A stretch of 64,000 bases of DNA from Archilochus colubris. Taxonomy: Eukaryota > Chordata > Aves > Apodiformes > Trochilidae. Positions 44,143 to 56,800 of the stretch are shown here, one piece after another (the stretch's first letter is position 1; every line of letters begins with the position of its first letter). The position numbers were made by a program, and so were the translations under genes. The DNA lies in NCBI GenBank assembly GCA_023079485.1, contig CM041084.1, positions 124,782,292 to 124,846,291 of the forward strand, given 5' to 3'. The notes below the pieces were generated by a model, which ran no database searches, was not told the origin of the DNA, and saw only the letters and a list, made by a program, of their open reading frames with translations.

Positions 44143-46088
44143 GTAAACAGCCATGGCTACTGACTAAAGGATTTGTTGGGAAGTGGGAATTTACTTTTCA
44201 GTTAAAAAGTTTTGTCTGATTTATAACTGCCTATTTTCAAGCAAAGGCAGTTCTTTAATGTGCTTCCTAATTTATATTGGTTTTGTCATATTTTGAATCA
44301 TGTTTCTTTTTCATGAGATTACTCATGAAAAGTGCCTGCAAAAAAAGAAACAATATTCACTCTTACCTCCCAGTAGAAAGACATAAGCAAGTCTGTAAGC
44401 TCTAATCCTGTAATTATATTGTGTTTCTCTAGGGCAAACAGTTTCTGATTTTTTTTTTCTTGCCTTGAGTTTTCATCATTTACCTTCATGTGTAAGTCAT
44501 TTTGTGGATGGACGAAGCTTTCCTGTCTCCAAGTTCCATGCTGCTTGCAGAAGATCGTTTCTGATCCTGTCAGAACATAAATGAATGTAAAAGTCTCCTT
44601 TATCACTTCAAAAATGTCCACCTTGACCATTAATTTTGCAGATTCAGTTTTAAATTGGTTTAGAGTTGGATATCTGGCTGATCTGATTTTGAGTAGTCTA
44701 GCTTTAACCTGTGAGAGGAGAATGGACTAACATCAAATTTAGCATATTTGAGCACACAGACTTCCCCAGGTCAGAGTCTATATGACTTAGTGTGTAACTT
44801 TTTTAGTTGCTGAAGCTGCTCTGTGTATCTTTGGTCTTAGGATTGTTTTTATTCCATGCAATCATTATGATATCAAAAATCTGAATTCATATTAACATTG
44901 AAGGATCAAAGATAGATATATTGAGATTTTTTTTTACACAACCTGTAGAACATAAAAATGTTTTGTAGGCAGTTGATTGGTTGTAAGTCACAAATGAATG
45001 TTGCTCTCACTCCATTTTCCTTGGTGGAAGGGGGTCCTATATGTTTTCAGTAGTAGCATGTAAAGGAAGAGTTTGTTTCATATTAAGCCAAACTCTTACT
45101 TTAAAAAAAAATGTGATGTGTGTTTGTTTCTATAAAAATCTACAATAATCTTTTTATCAGTATAGTGCTAAGGTGTTATAACTATACATAAATTATAATG
45201 AAGTGTCATGCCAGATATGCTACATGAAATATTAATATCAAGGAAGTAGTTAAAAAGAACTGAAATCATACTGCTGCCAGTTGCCTTTATGACTGTGGAA
45301 CAGTAAATTGTTTCACAGCTGAATGCTCCATACACAGAGGGATGCAGTATTATGCTTTGTCTAGATTGACTGATGAGTACTACTGAGAGGAGTACAAGGT
45401 ACTACTGAAGTTCCAGTGGACTCTGGCAAAAATACACTGCTGCATCCAAGTTCTGCTACTAGTTCTAAGTTGCTCTGGAAGTGCATTTAAATGCATTTAG
45501 GTATGTTAATAGCTATTACTATACTAAATATCTGCTGCATACAAAAATATATAAACATGTTTGTTCTGTCTATATCTTATATATACTTTCTGAGTTAGAA
45601 AATTTTATATCTCTTATTTGGAAAAGTGCCTCTATGTCCCTGAAGCTTAGGGAACTAAATAGCACATCAGTGACACCTTCTTTTCAGTGTGTCCTATTCT
45701 GTGTAAAAGAGAAGTGTTTCAGACCTGTCAGCAGCAAGAACCATTTGCCCAGTATAACTTCTCATAGATGTATGCAGCTAGCAGCCTGCTGGAGAATTTG
45801 GAAACTTCCAAGTTAAGCTGATGGAATGTTCAACTCAAGGAATGCAATCGTTTGAGTCAAGAGGAAGGAGAGTTATTTTGTTGCTTTGCCATATTTTTGT
45901 TTGTTTACTTTACATGTAAAAAATGCCTTATTCACTTGAGAGTGACAGAAGATTATAAAATTTTTTTAAGTCAATGTGCTTGTAGGTTACTTGCACCACC
46001 TTGTGATAAAAATGATGTATAGCAGTCTTCATAAGCAGATGCTTTTTGCCATTTAGTGGTCATAATATATACATATGTACAGCAAAGA

Positions 46089-46094
46089 AATAAA
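46089..46094 (+). terminator. Candidate CPNE3 poly(A) signal
   Basis: Canonical AATAAA about 2.8 kb after the CPNE3 stop; human CPNE3 also has a long 3' UTR. The variant ATTAAA at 43893-43898 could give a short form. Confidence 0.4.
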
Positions 46095-46938
46095 CTGTTA
46101 CCAGAATTTTTTACTTTCCTATGTATCTCAGTTCTGATGAAGTTAAATGATATACAATGCCTTTGTATTAAAAATACATTTCAATACACTGTTCTTCTGT
46201 TGCACTTTTGTATTAAGCATTATACTTTTTGTGTTCAGTATTATTTTCTGTATAGTGATAAATGCTATTTTTCAGCTCCTTTGACTATTCCACAAGTTGA
46301 ACAGCTCAGATTTATAACAAATATTATCAGATGAGAGAAAAATGCTTTTTTGTTCAGTGTTTATGAATATATGGTATATATTTTGTAAAACATGTAAGGG
46401 CTTCTAGCAAGATGATGATATTTGTTTTTAGCTTTTTTTTTTTTTAAGTATGGTAGACATTTAAGTATAGAGGCAGGGATGTTGCTTTTTTTTTACTTTT
46501 CTGATACACCAAATAGTGATACTTTTCCTCACTTTTTTTTTTTCCCCATTCAAGTATAGTTGAGTTTGAGATGCTTTATTGGGAAACTGAGAGTTACCAG
46601 TGAGTTAGTTTTGCAGTACCATATGGAGCCTGAGTGAACTTTGTTAATGGAAGTTGCATCTTCCAAATGTTCTACAGTTCTACAGTAAGTGACTCAACTT
46701 CTCCACCACTCAACTTCTCCATCCACATGGTAGAATTAGTTCCTGAAATGCCTAATACATCTTACGAAAGGAACAGGGTCTTGACCTTTCTTGTGTTGTT
46801 CCTTCTGATAAACATCCTGTAAGTAGTTACAGCATGGATTCCCAGACCTCTCCTGCTCCTGCCCACCCATAAAAATTGAGGAACTCTGTGAAGGGGAAAA
46901 AATACTTGAATAACAGAAAAGTAGGGGTTCTTAGAGTC

Positions 46939-47345
46939 AGAGAATCATTTAGATTGGAAAAGACCTTTAAGATAATTGGGTCCAACTGTTAACCTAACAC
47001 ACTGCCAAATCCACCACTAAACCATGTCCCTAGGTACCATATCTACATATCTTTTAAATACCTCCAGGAATGGTAACTCCAGCACTTCCCTGGGCAGCCA
47101 GTTCCAGTGCCCGACAACTCTCAGAAAATAATTTTTTTCCTAAAATCCATTTAAACCTCTTCTGGCACAACTTGAGGTAATTTCCTTTTGTTCCCTCGCT
47201 TGTTACTTACAAGACAAGACCAACACCCACCTTACTACAGCCACCTTTCAGGTAGCTGTGGAGAGTGATGACTCCCCTGATCCTCCTTTTCTCTGGACTC
47301 AACAACCCCAGGTCCCTCAGCTGCTCTTCACAAGACTTAAGCTTC
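46939..47345 (-). mobile_element. CR1 LINE fragment
   Basis: Minus-oriented CR1 3' end, 5'-truncated. On the plus strand it reads from AGAGAATCATTTAGATTGGA through the TCCAGTGCCC and CTCAGCTGCTCTTCACAAG blocks. Its wording (TTAACCTAACACACTGCCAA) is closer to the copy at 52371 than to the one at 47370. Confidence 0.88.
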
Positions 47346-47369
47346 TACCCAGAGAACAAGATGGATATT

Positions 47370-48290
47370 TATAGAATCACGCAATTGTCAGAGTTGAAAG
47401 GGACCTCTAGAGGTCATCTAGACCCAACTCTCTCACTTAAAGCAGGATCACCCAGACCACATTACACAGGACTGCATCCAGGTGGGTTTTGAGTGTCTCC
47501 AGAGAAGGGGACTTCACAACCTCCCTGGGCAGCCTGTTCCAGTGCTGTGTCACCCTCATAGGAAAGAAATTTTTGTCTCATAGTTAAATGGAACTTCCTG
47601 TGTTCCAGCTTATGCCCATTGCTCCTTGTTCTGTCACTGGGAACTACTGAGAAGAGTCTGGCTCCATCTGCCTTGCACCAATCCTTTAGAGACTTGCAGG
47701 CATGACTAAGTTCTCCCCTCAGCCTTCTCCAGGCTAAACAGTCCCAGTTCTCTCAGCCTTCTCAGTTGTTGATGAACATGTTAAACAAGACTGAACTGAG
47801 TATTGACCCTGCTGTCCTCCAACTCAACCCTTCTCCACTGATCACCACCCTCTGAGTTCTGCCATACCCTCCATCTACCTCACTGTCCATTCATCTAGCT
47901 GACACTTGCTGAGTTTCTTAATGAGGATGTTATGGGAGACAGTGTCAAAAGCACTGGTGAAGTCAAGGTAGGTGACATCCACTGCTCTCCCCTCATGTAG
48001 CCAATCAGTAATGATGTCATAGAAAGTGATCAGATTGGTCAGGTGTGATTTCCTTTTGGTGAATCCATGCTGACTTCTCCCAATGATGTTGTTTGCTTTC
48101 ATGTGTTTTGTGATGACATCCAGAATGATTTTTTCCAACACTTTACCAGAGAGAGAGGCAAGACTTAACTGGCTTGTAGTTCGCTGGGCCCAACTTCTTG
48201 CCCTTTTTGAAGCCTGGACTGACATTAGCCCTCCTTCAGTCCTCATGCACCTCTCCTGTTCTCCATGACCTCTCAAAGATGAACTTGGAG
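47370..48290 (-). mobile_element. CR1 LINE fragment with internal deletion in reverse transcriptase
   Basis: Minus-oriented. The 5' part (minus 48276 down to about 47765) encodes a CR1 reverse-transcriptase segment with SGKVLEKIILDVITKHM, SQHGFTKRKSHLTNL and the motif-A-like YLDFTSAFDTVSHNILIKKL, with stop codons. Near 47765 it jumps from VLFNMFINN straight to the C-terminal [15 protein letters not shown] block, so the FADD catalytic segment is absent. It is a dead copy. Confidence 0.88.
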
Positions 48291-49874
48291 CAAGCAGTGT
48301 TTGAAAGTTACTTTGGTATGGCTGTGATCTTCTGCAAATACTGACATTTCTCCTTTTTCTGGGTTTAAGAAACTCAAGAGCTGTGCATAACTGGATAGTC
48401 TTTCAGACAGAACTGATGAGCTTTCCTGCAGTCCTGAGCTGTTAAGAGCTGTAGCAAAACAGCAGCTCATGGGATGGTCTATTGCTGCAGTGCACTGCTT
48501 GCTGCTGCAGTCTCAGCCCTTACTTTGTAATATATGTCAGCATGTGGTTGACAAACTTAAATATGCTGACTGTGAGAATGTTTCAAGTTAGCTGGCAGCA
48601 TTTGTGTAGGCAGAAGAGGATCAGATCTTTTGCAAAGAGAAAGCTTTACTTGTTAATACCAAAACGTTAAAATACAGAGTTTTGTATGTTTTTCCGCCTT
48701 CCACAATGTTTTGACAACTCTTTGTGAATAAAAAGATGTGAGAACCATCTATTGTAATGAATTTATAGATTGTTATTCACAGGAGGCCTCATTTGTGAAG
48801 CAGCTCTGCAGTATTTCTAATTTGGGGATTGTACTGAGACATACCTGGATGTGCAATAGATGAATAATTCTTTATGATGCATCTTAGTATTTTCTGCCTC
48901 TGTTGTGACATCCTTTTTTCTTACATATTGAATAACGAGTAAAAGGCAAATAAAGATGATGCTTCCCATGTAGGAGTTGATCCTTGACCTCAATACTATG
49001 GCCACAGAACTTTATTTCTGGGAGAGATTTGGTTTTTGGTCATGGCAGAAGATGTGTGAAATATGCAACATATGGAATTCAGTCATCCAGCTTTCACTTG
49101 AGCGAGGCGCCCACTGGTTCTGGTTGGGCTGCCAGCTTTCCTGGTGTTTAGAGAAGTTCAGAGGCTTTAACAAACGGGCCTACAGAATTCACAGCCCACA
49201 AGATCATATGTAGCCTGCAAAGTGAATGTTTTATTTTGGTCTGCTGCCTTCCTTGGTTGGCTGGTCAGCTGAGGAGCTGTGAAGTCTTAAAACTTCTTGG
49301 CTTGACTTCTGCGTAAGGGTTTATTTCCCAGAACTGTTCATCCAGTGGGTCTGAAAGTGGATGGGGAGCAAGAAGAGACACAAATCCACGGAAGAGAAAA
49401 GAGGACTTGATGATTAAGCTTAAAACAGAGCTTCAGCCTTTTGGTTAATACTATATATATTTTTGTGATGAGTTGATGCAGAAGGTTTATGGTGTGGGAG
49501 CTCCTTGCTAGAAGCTGTGTCCCTCTTAACTGTGTTGCTTATAAATGATTTACTTCAGTTCACAGGAACGATGTAGCTCAGCCCTGGCAAGGTATGGGGC
49601 TTGCTTTGGATCATCAGATGAGGTCTGTGATGGAGGTGAAGTGGAGCATTGGTTGGAACCAGGCACCACAGAAAGTGTAAATCTTGCTTTTTACAAAATC
49701 AGCTTTATTTTTAAAGTGGCCAGTTTAGATTCCAAGGTTCTTCAAAAAGTTAACTTGTGCTTCAGAGAGCATTAGTAATACCAGCCCCCTTGAGAAGATC
49801 AGATGTATAAGTCTGCAAACCGAAGTTAAAGGGCAGCCTTGAGCAGGGGGAGAAATAACCTAGCTCTTTCCAAG

Positions 49875-49880
49875 TTTATT
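49875..49880 (-). terminator. Candidate CNGB3 poly(A) signal
   Basis: TTTATT on the plus strand, AATAAA on the minus strand, about 690 bases after the CNGB3 stop. A second one lies at 49704-49709. Confidence 0.4.
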
Positions 49881-50570
49881 CACCCAAGTTAAAGACATCT
49901 GAGCTTTGAAAGCTCATGCTTTCAAATGGGTGGTTATAATTCTGCAATCTGCTTCCCTCTTGTGAATTTCTTGATTTTACCTTTTGACAATGGCTTTGTT
50001 TTGTAGCCCTCTGTCCCAAACTAACACATTCCAACAGAGCATCACAGCTTTCTGCACTGGTCACAAAAATAGGTCACTGATTAGAAGTATAATGGGAGGA
50101 GAGAACATTATTGAGAGGAACATGAGTAACCTCAGCAACAGTAGGGCAGTAGCAAGAAAAAGGATGACTATGGGAAACCACAAAAGAGCATATACAAAAA
50201 TTAAAATCAAGATGAGCAACAGGAACAGCAATAAACAAGCAAGGATAAACAGGAGAGGGAAGAGGAGAAGCAAGAACAAGACAGAGTAAGAGATAAGGGG
50301 GAGCATGGATCAAACAAGAAACAACTGGTCCTGAAATAGAATCTGAGCTCTAATTTCTATTACACTCTCCTTGGGCTCAGGGTTGATAAGTATAGAAATG
50401 ATTTGTCTAGTTTTCTCAGGAGAGGAAGTAGAGAAGATGACAATGTGGGGTAGATTTTTCTCTTGAGTAGTCTCTAGTTTTAATCTTTTGTACCCAAAAG
50501 CAAAGTCACTCTTGTGCTCTGAATTCAGCAAGACAACAGATGGGGCCACAGCCCCAAGCACCATCTGTTT

Positions 50571-50807
50571 CTATTTTTTCTCTTTAATTTCAACTGTAAG
50601 GATCTCTCCTTCTCCTGCTTTGGGGGATGGTGCCATACTGATGATCAAAGAGTCTTTCGAGGTGCTTTTGTGCATAACTGCAGGTGATTTAGACTTAGCA
50701 TCTGCATCCGGCTCTTCCTTTTGTGCAGGGGGTGCAGATGAGGCCGCGGGCTCTGCAGGTTTCTTCTCTTCTTGTACAGGTTTATTCTCTGCTTCAGCTT
50801 GAGATTC
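50571..50807 (-). CDS. CNGB3: CNGB3 terminal coding exon
   Basis: 78 codons plus TAG at 50571-50573. A low-complexity acidic/Ala/Pro stretch ([20 protein letters not shown]) is followed by the conserved [20 protein letters not shown] and VEIKEKK. Acceptor is TTGCTTCTAG. The human-specific repeated KENEDKQ units are absent here. Confidence 0.92.
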   Translation of the reverse strand, partial: ESQAEAENKPVQEEKKPAEPAASSAPPAQKEEPDADAKSKSPAVMHKSTSKDSLIISMAPSPKAGEGEILTVEIKEKK

Positions 50808-53800
50808 CTAGAAGCAAGAAATAACATGTTTTCCAATTCTGTGGAAGAAAATAAGGAAGTGGCTCTGTTCTGTATATGCAGTGGAAAGGCACAGCATGGA
50901 TGCTGTGATTAATTGTGTGCAATATACATAAATTTGTAGTTAGGCAATAAAATTAGTTTCTAAATGAAAAACGCAATTTCAGAGGATGTCAAAAAACCTA
51001 TGAGAAAAGCTCATGGATCACAATAGTAGCTGCTTCTTATTAGTATAACAGGTACATTTTGGGGCACACAGCCCTTCCTTACATCTTCCTTTATGTATTT
51101 AGACTAGTAGAGAAAGAAGGTGCTATGTAAATCTTGACATATTGCCCAGTGCCTCAGTTCCTTGGCCAAGCCTATTTCCTAGTAAGTACACAAATGCACA
51201 TTAAATTCTGTAATGTTTTTCTTCCAGCCATAGTGTTGTAGTAATTTGTGTAAGGAAAGTTCTTTATCTAACTTAAAAATATAGCTAAAAGCACTGCCAG
51301 TTCATGTGTAAAGACAGAAGAGAATTCTGCCACCTTTGGGTAAATATGTAGAACTAAGCAGGTTCTTATTAATGTTTCTCAGAACAGAGAATTATTGAGA
51401 ATGTGAATGTGAATTATTCCCACAGAGAATGTGGGAATTATTTTTTATGAACTAAATAACAGTTTTCTTGAAAGTGTAATATATAAGAGACTCAATCAGT
51501 TTCAGCTATGTGTGGGCTAAACTTTAAAATTTCTTCAGGATTTGTGGCAATCAGAGGTCTGGCTTTGAATTGGAAAGTTCATTGTGTGTTTGAATTAACT
51601 GGATCATATTTCTGTGTTAGGATATTTCTGTATTTATGGTTGTTTACATAAAAGGACATCAGATGCCCTTAGGGTCTTTGTAAAATCTACTTTATCCTTT
51701 GAGGATTTTTGTTTCCTGGCTTTTTCTTTGCTTTTGTTTTCTCTACTCTGCATAAAGTCCAGGCCCAGGAAATTTTGAGCCAAATTTTTGAATCAGTGTT
51801 TATAGAGATTAGGTACAGTGATTATATCTCAGCTACTGGGAGTTTTTGCAGTTAATTGCAGCAAGGATACATTTTCATCTACTCTCTTTGTCCAGGCCCT
51901 TCCAGTATCTTTCCTGTTTCCCTCTTCAACGCATGGAATTTTCTACTCTTATTTTCTGTGGCATTACCTGAGCTTCTTGTTCTCCCTTCAACTGCAGCAT
52001 CTTAGAAAGGCCTTCTTTTCCTCTAAGTCCAGCCATGGCTTTAAACAATTTTGGAGTTTCCTTTTTCTGTCCAAAGAAACCAGCTAACCCACGTGGTTGT
52101 TGCACTGGTGGTCCTGGAGCAGGTTTCCCCTTCTGCTTTAGCAGCACCCTGGAGACAAAAAGGAATGAGAACATGCAGCAGTGCTGTGAAGCTGGACAAC
52201 ATTCCTGCAAAGCTAAAATGTCACATTCATGTATTGAAACTGGCAAATTTTCCAGCAAATGTTTTTTTTTTTTTTTGTCCCAGGTCTAGTGGCAAGATCA
52301 AACCTGGAAAGGGCAAGGGTTTAACCCTAAACTCTGGTACAGCTGGAGGCTACTGTTCTAATTCGGAGATAGAATCATAGAATCATTCAGGTTGGGAAAG
52401 ACTTTAAGATTATTTAGTCCAACTGTTAACCTAACACACTGCCAAATCCACCACTAAACCATGTCCACATGTACACCATATCTACATGTCTTTTAAATAC
52501 CTCCAGGGATGGTGACGCCAGCACCTCCCCGGGCAGCCTGTTCCAATGCCTAACAACCCTCTCAGGAAATAAATTTTTCCTCATATGCAATCTAAACCTT
52601 CCCTGGCACAGCTTAAAGTTTTTTCTCTTGTTCTATTGTTTGTTACTTGCAAGAGACCTTGCTACAACCTCTTTTCAGGTAATTGCAGAAAGTCATAACA
52701 TCTCCCCTGATCCTTCTTTCCTCCAGGCTCAACAGTCCCAGTTCCCTCAGCTGCTCTTCATAAGGCTCTATAAACCCTTCACCAGCTTTGTCACCCTTCT
52801 CTGGACTCACTCCAGCACCCCCATGTCTTTCATGGAATGAGGGGCTTAAAACTGAACACAGTACTAGAGGTGAGGCCTCACCAGTGCTGTGTACAGGGAG
52901 ACTGATACAAGCCAGGGTGTTGTTGGCCTACTTGGCCACCTGGGCACACTGCTTGCTCATTTTTAGCTGGCTCTCTATCTACACCCCAAGATCTTTTTCT
53001 GCCAGGCAGCTTTCTAGCCACTCTTCCCCAAGCCTGTAAAGTTGCATGGGGTTATTGTTCCCCAAGTACAGGACCTGACACTTGGTCTGGTGGAACCTTA
53101 TGCAGTTGACCTCAGCCCATTCATCGAGCAGGTCCCTCTGCAGAGCCTTCCTGCCCTCAGGTAGATCAGCACTCCCCCCCAGCTTGGTGTCATCTGCAAA
53201 CATATTGATGGTGCACTCAATCCCCTCATCCATATCACTGATGAAGATGTTAAAGAGAACTGGCCCCAGTAGTGATCCTAGGAAACACCACTTGTAACCA
53301 GCCACCAGCTGAATTTAACTCCATTTCCCAGAACTATTTGGACCCAGCCATCCAACAAGTTGTTTTTCCCATCAAATAGAACCTCTGTCCAAGCAACGAG
53401 CAGCCAGTTGCTTACCTATGTCCTGGAAAATAAACAAGTGCAGTCAAATTAAGGTGCTGCAAAGCAGGTGAGAGTTTGATAAGGTGAGAAGTAGTGTGGA
53501 GGGGAATGGATGCCCCATATCTAAGGTGGAAATCTCTTACCTGGCCTTCTGGATGCAAATTCAGAGAGCATTTTGTGCTCATTTTGGATTCCAGCTAATG
53601 CTCATGGAAGTAATAGCTTACCAAATGAAGTATGGCTCATCTCTGACAGGTCAGTTTACACAGTGGTACTTATTTTGGGTCTTCTTCAATAGAAGAAGAT
53701 ACCCTGAAGATACAGAAACTACTGCCAATCATGTGGCAGACTAGATTTTCACACTGCTCTGTAGCTGTACCTTTTTGAAACCACAACAGCAAGAAGTGAG

Positions 53801-56800
53801 AATGAAGATTAACATTAAATGACAGTTCCAAGACAGATGGAACAAGTGAAAAGCAGAGTTCCTATCTTTTTAGTTTCTATTAGGGTGCTGTACAGTTTTC
53901 AATACAACTTTTCTTTCCTTGCAAAAGTCCCAGCTGAAGGCTTTTTATGAACCAGAACTATACTTGCTGTCTTAAGTACAGTAAATCCCATAACACCATA
54001 TTATTCTCCAGCATTTTGTACTTTGTAACTCTGGGAATTCCAGGAGTGAAGATTATACTTTTTAAAGTTTTAATGTCATGAATTTAAAAACTACATTTCA
54101 GCAGATGACATGGATTTATTAAGTAAAAACCACAGAGTGACTATCAGTCGGGTAATAATAGAAAACATTTTTTTTGTTGGATAATTCCTTTGAGTTTATT
54201 TTAAGGAGCCATTTGAAGGTGTGGAATAAACAATGCAATCCAGAGAACTCTAACATAAACCTTCCAGGACAAAGCTGGTAACTTGATTCCAAAATTGAAA
54301 AAAAATGTAATCTTTATCAAAAGAGTACACAAACCTCCTTTTGGGAACAATTTTTTTTTTTGGTTTTTTGGTTTTTTTTTAGAGATGTGGCTGACCATAT
54401 GTAAAACACATGAGTTTTGGAAGAATTAGTAGATGCCTAGGTGAGCAGACACAGCCCCCAGCACAAGGCAGGTACTGCATATCTTTAAAATTATTCAGGA
54501 TAATCTGTATCTAATCTGATATCTAGAGAGGGTTTCAGGCCCAAATGAGAGTGCAGACATGAAGGATGGATAATTCTAAGTTCCTACTGCAGGAAGCAGA
54601 ATTGATTGGCTTAGCAGGGTATGATCAGGGTAGGCAACAAAGCAAGAGGTATCCTGGGTCAGAGAGAAAGAAATAGCAAGTAATGCCAGTTGTACAACTT
54701 TTCAGCAAGAAGGTGGAGAAAATTCAGGAAGGATAAATGCTTTGGACCATCAGTCAGCGGATTAGTTCCATCTTTCTGCCTGCTGATGCTGGTTTTGAAA
54801 ACTGGGCAACTGACCTTTTCTGTGTCTGTGTTCCTTGTTCCTTAGGGATGTGATGATTCTCAAGATACTGGTGTTTGATAACCAGGGATGGTGAAATATG
54901 CTGAAAGTGGCCACCTGCCAGCACTCCTACTAAAAAAATGTCACTCCTGTGCCATGTTTAGTCTTTCTGGTATAATTTCAAGTCTGAGAGCAACCTTTCA
55001 ACATTTGATACCAATGTAAGGCAACAGTTGAGAACAATACGAGCTCTGAATTATCCCAGTAATGACAATTTGCTGCATTTGGACCTTTTACAAGGTAGTA
55101 AGGTACTAATTTGTTGTCATTTTATGGAAAAATCTGTCAATATTTTGCCCTTTCAAAACTAGGATAGTGGTAATCCTTGCAAGCCACAGCCAAAGCAAGA
55201 CAAAAAGCAATTTGGGTTTGAAATCCCATTTCAGTTGCTTTTGAACAAAATGGGCACCTCTCTGATCTTTGCACTTCCATTTTGTCAGGCAATAACTTTG
55301 AATCTGCCCCTAACTGCTGCTTAAGCTTTTGGAAATGCAGACAAATCTGTGGGGGGCATTTAACTGTGGAGCTGTAAGGCAGAACTGCCCATTCTGCAGT
55401 CCAATAATGTGATTTAAAGACTGTTATTAGGACATACTTTGCTTTCTTCATGAGAAGTTTTTCTGAGTCCGGATAATGCACCAAGATTTCATTGAGTGTT
55501 TTCTTGTCCAGAATGAAAAGGTTGGCAAAGCCATGAGCCACCACGTCTGCAGTCCTTCGGTTTCCTCCACCTGCAGCTAATAGGCTGGAATGAAAATAAA
55601 CTTTGTCAGTCACATTTTTACTGGCCCTAGTGAGGAATCCCTTTGCTGGTGGCTCTCCACTGAAGTCATCCTATAGTTCACTTACATACCCAACTCTTCT
55701 ATCCAATGTTCTGTAAAGGCCCTTTGCAGTTGGTGTTAGAAATACCTCCTTGCCTCAGAAAGGCAAATTGTCACTACTGGTCAGGAGGATGTAGATGGTA
55801 AGGACTGTAAAAGATCTTTTACAGTGTTTGAGCAAGGACTGCCTTACATGTTAAATTCACCTCACATCATCTCTGTAATGAAAATGCTGATCTATTTAGT
55901 TGAAATCTGCCTCAATAAAATGAGCTTTCCCTTGGAAAGCCTGAAAATGATTGTTTGGTAACCTAGATTCAGACATTTCTCCCAAGAGACACCGACTGCA
56001 AGGACTGTGTTTGTTTTAGTCCTCATGTGATCTTGGCACTTCAATTTTATTGATGGGGATTATTTTCATTGGAAGTAGAGCAGCACAAGTCGTTATTATT
56101 GAAAGACTTATTTACAATGAATGAATGATTCTCCAAGAGTTTTAATTTTTCTGAGAGTATAACTTCTGTGAGACTCTGGTTTTCAGTTCTCACATACCAC
56201 ATCTCACATTTGAATGTTGGCAAGTTGAATGATACAGATTAGGAAAGTCTTTCAAAGTGACAGTTATAAATGTGTCTGCCAGAAAAAAATGGCTCTAGAC
56301 CAGTTTAGGAAGCAGCAGTTGGCCATAGGAAGGCTATCTAGATAAAAGTTAGATGCTGTACAAATACAAATTAAATTGTTCATCTTGCATTAAGCAAATA
56401 GAATGAAGAAACTTCTCAGCTGGTGGTGATAAACAAGAGAATCATAGAATCATAGAATCATAGAATTGGCTGGGTTGGAAGGGACCTCAGAGATCATCGA
56501 GTCCAACCCTTTTACCACCGTTGCAGTTGCTAGACTATGGCACTGAGTGCCACATCCAGTCTCTTTTTAAATATCTCCAGAGATGGAGAATCCACTACTT
56601 CCCTGGGCAGCCCATTCCAATGCTTGATCACTCTCTCCGTAAAGAAATTCTTTCTAATATCTAACCTAAATTTCCCCTGGCACAACTTAAGACCATGCCC
56701 TCTTGTCTTGTTGAAAGTCATCTGGCAAAAGAGACCAACGTCCACCCGGTTATAACCTCCTTTCAGGTAGTTGTAGACAGCGATGAGGTTTCCCCTGAGC

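Larger units (their letters stand above)
43263..50570. other. Convergent 3' region between CPNE3 and CNGB3
   Basis: No conserved coding exon is seen. It holds the CPNE3 3' UTR (signal candidates ATTAAA 43893-43898, AATAAA 46089-46094 and 48727-48732), a T-rich tract at 44085-44142, two same-orientation CR1 fragments (46939-47345 and 47370-48290), and the CNGB3 3' UTR with minus-strand AATAAA at 49704-49709 and 49875-49880. The segment 50061-50300 is purine-rich on the plus strand. Confidence 0.7.

Noticed and set aside
50061..50306. 81-codon minus-strand frame, almost wholly Leu/Ile/Phe
   Set aside because: It looks like a membrane protein but results from the pyrimidine-rich strand of a purine-skewed tract; a 101-codon Lys/Arg/Asn-rich frame on the other strand has the same cause.
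50310..50564. 84-codon minus-strand frame right after the CNGB3 stop
   Set aside because: Ordinary-looking composition, but it ends in the 3' UTR with no homology I recognise and a different frame from CNGB3.
55137..55613. 158-codon minus-strand frame
   Set aside because: Only 55438-55584 is a CNGB3 exon; the rest is intron read through both splice sites.
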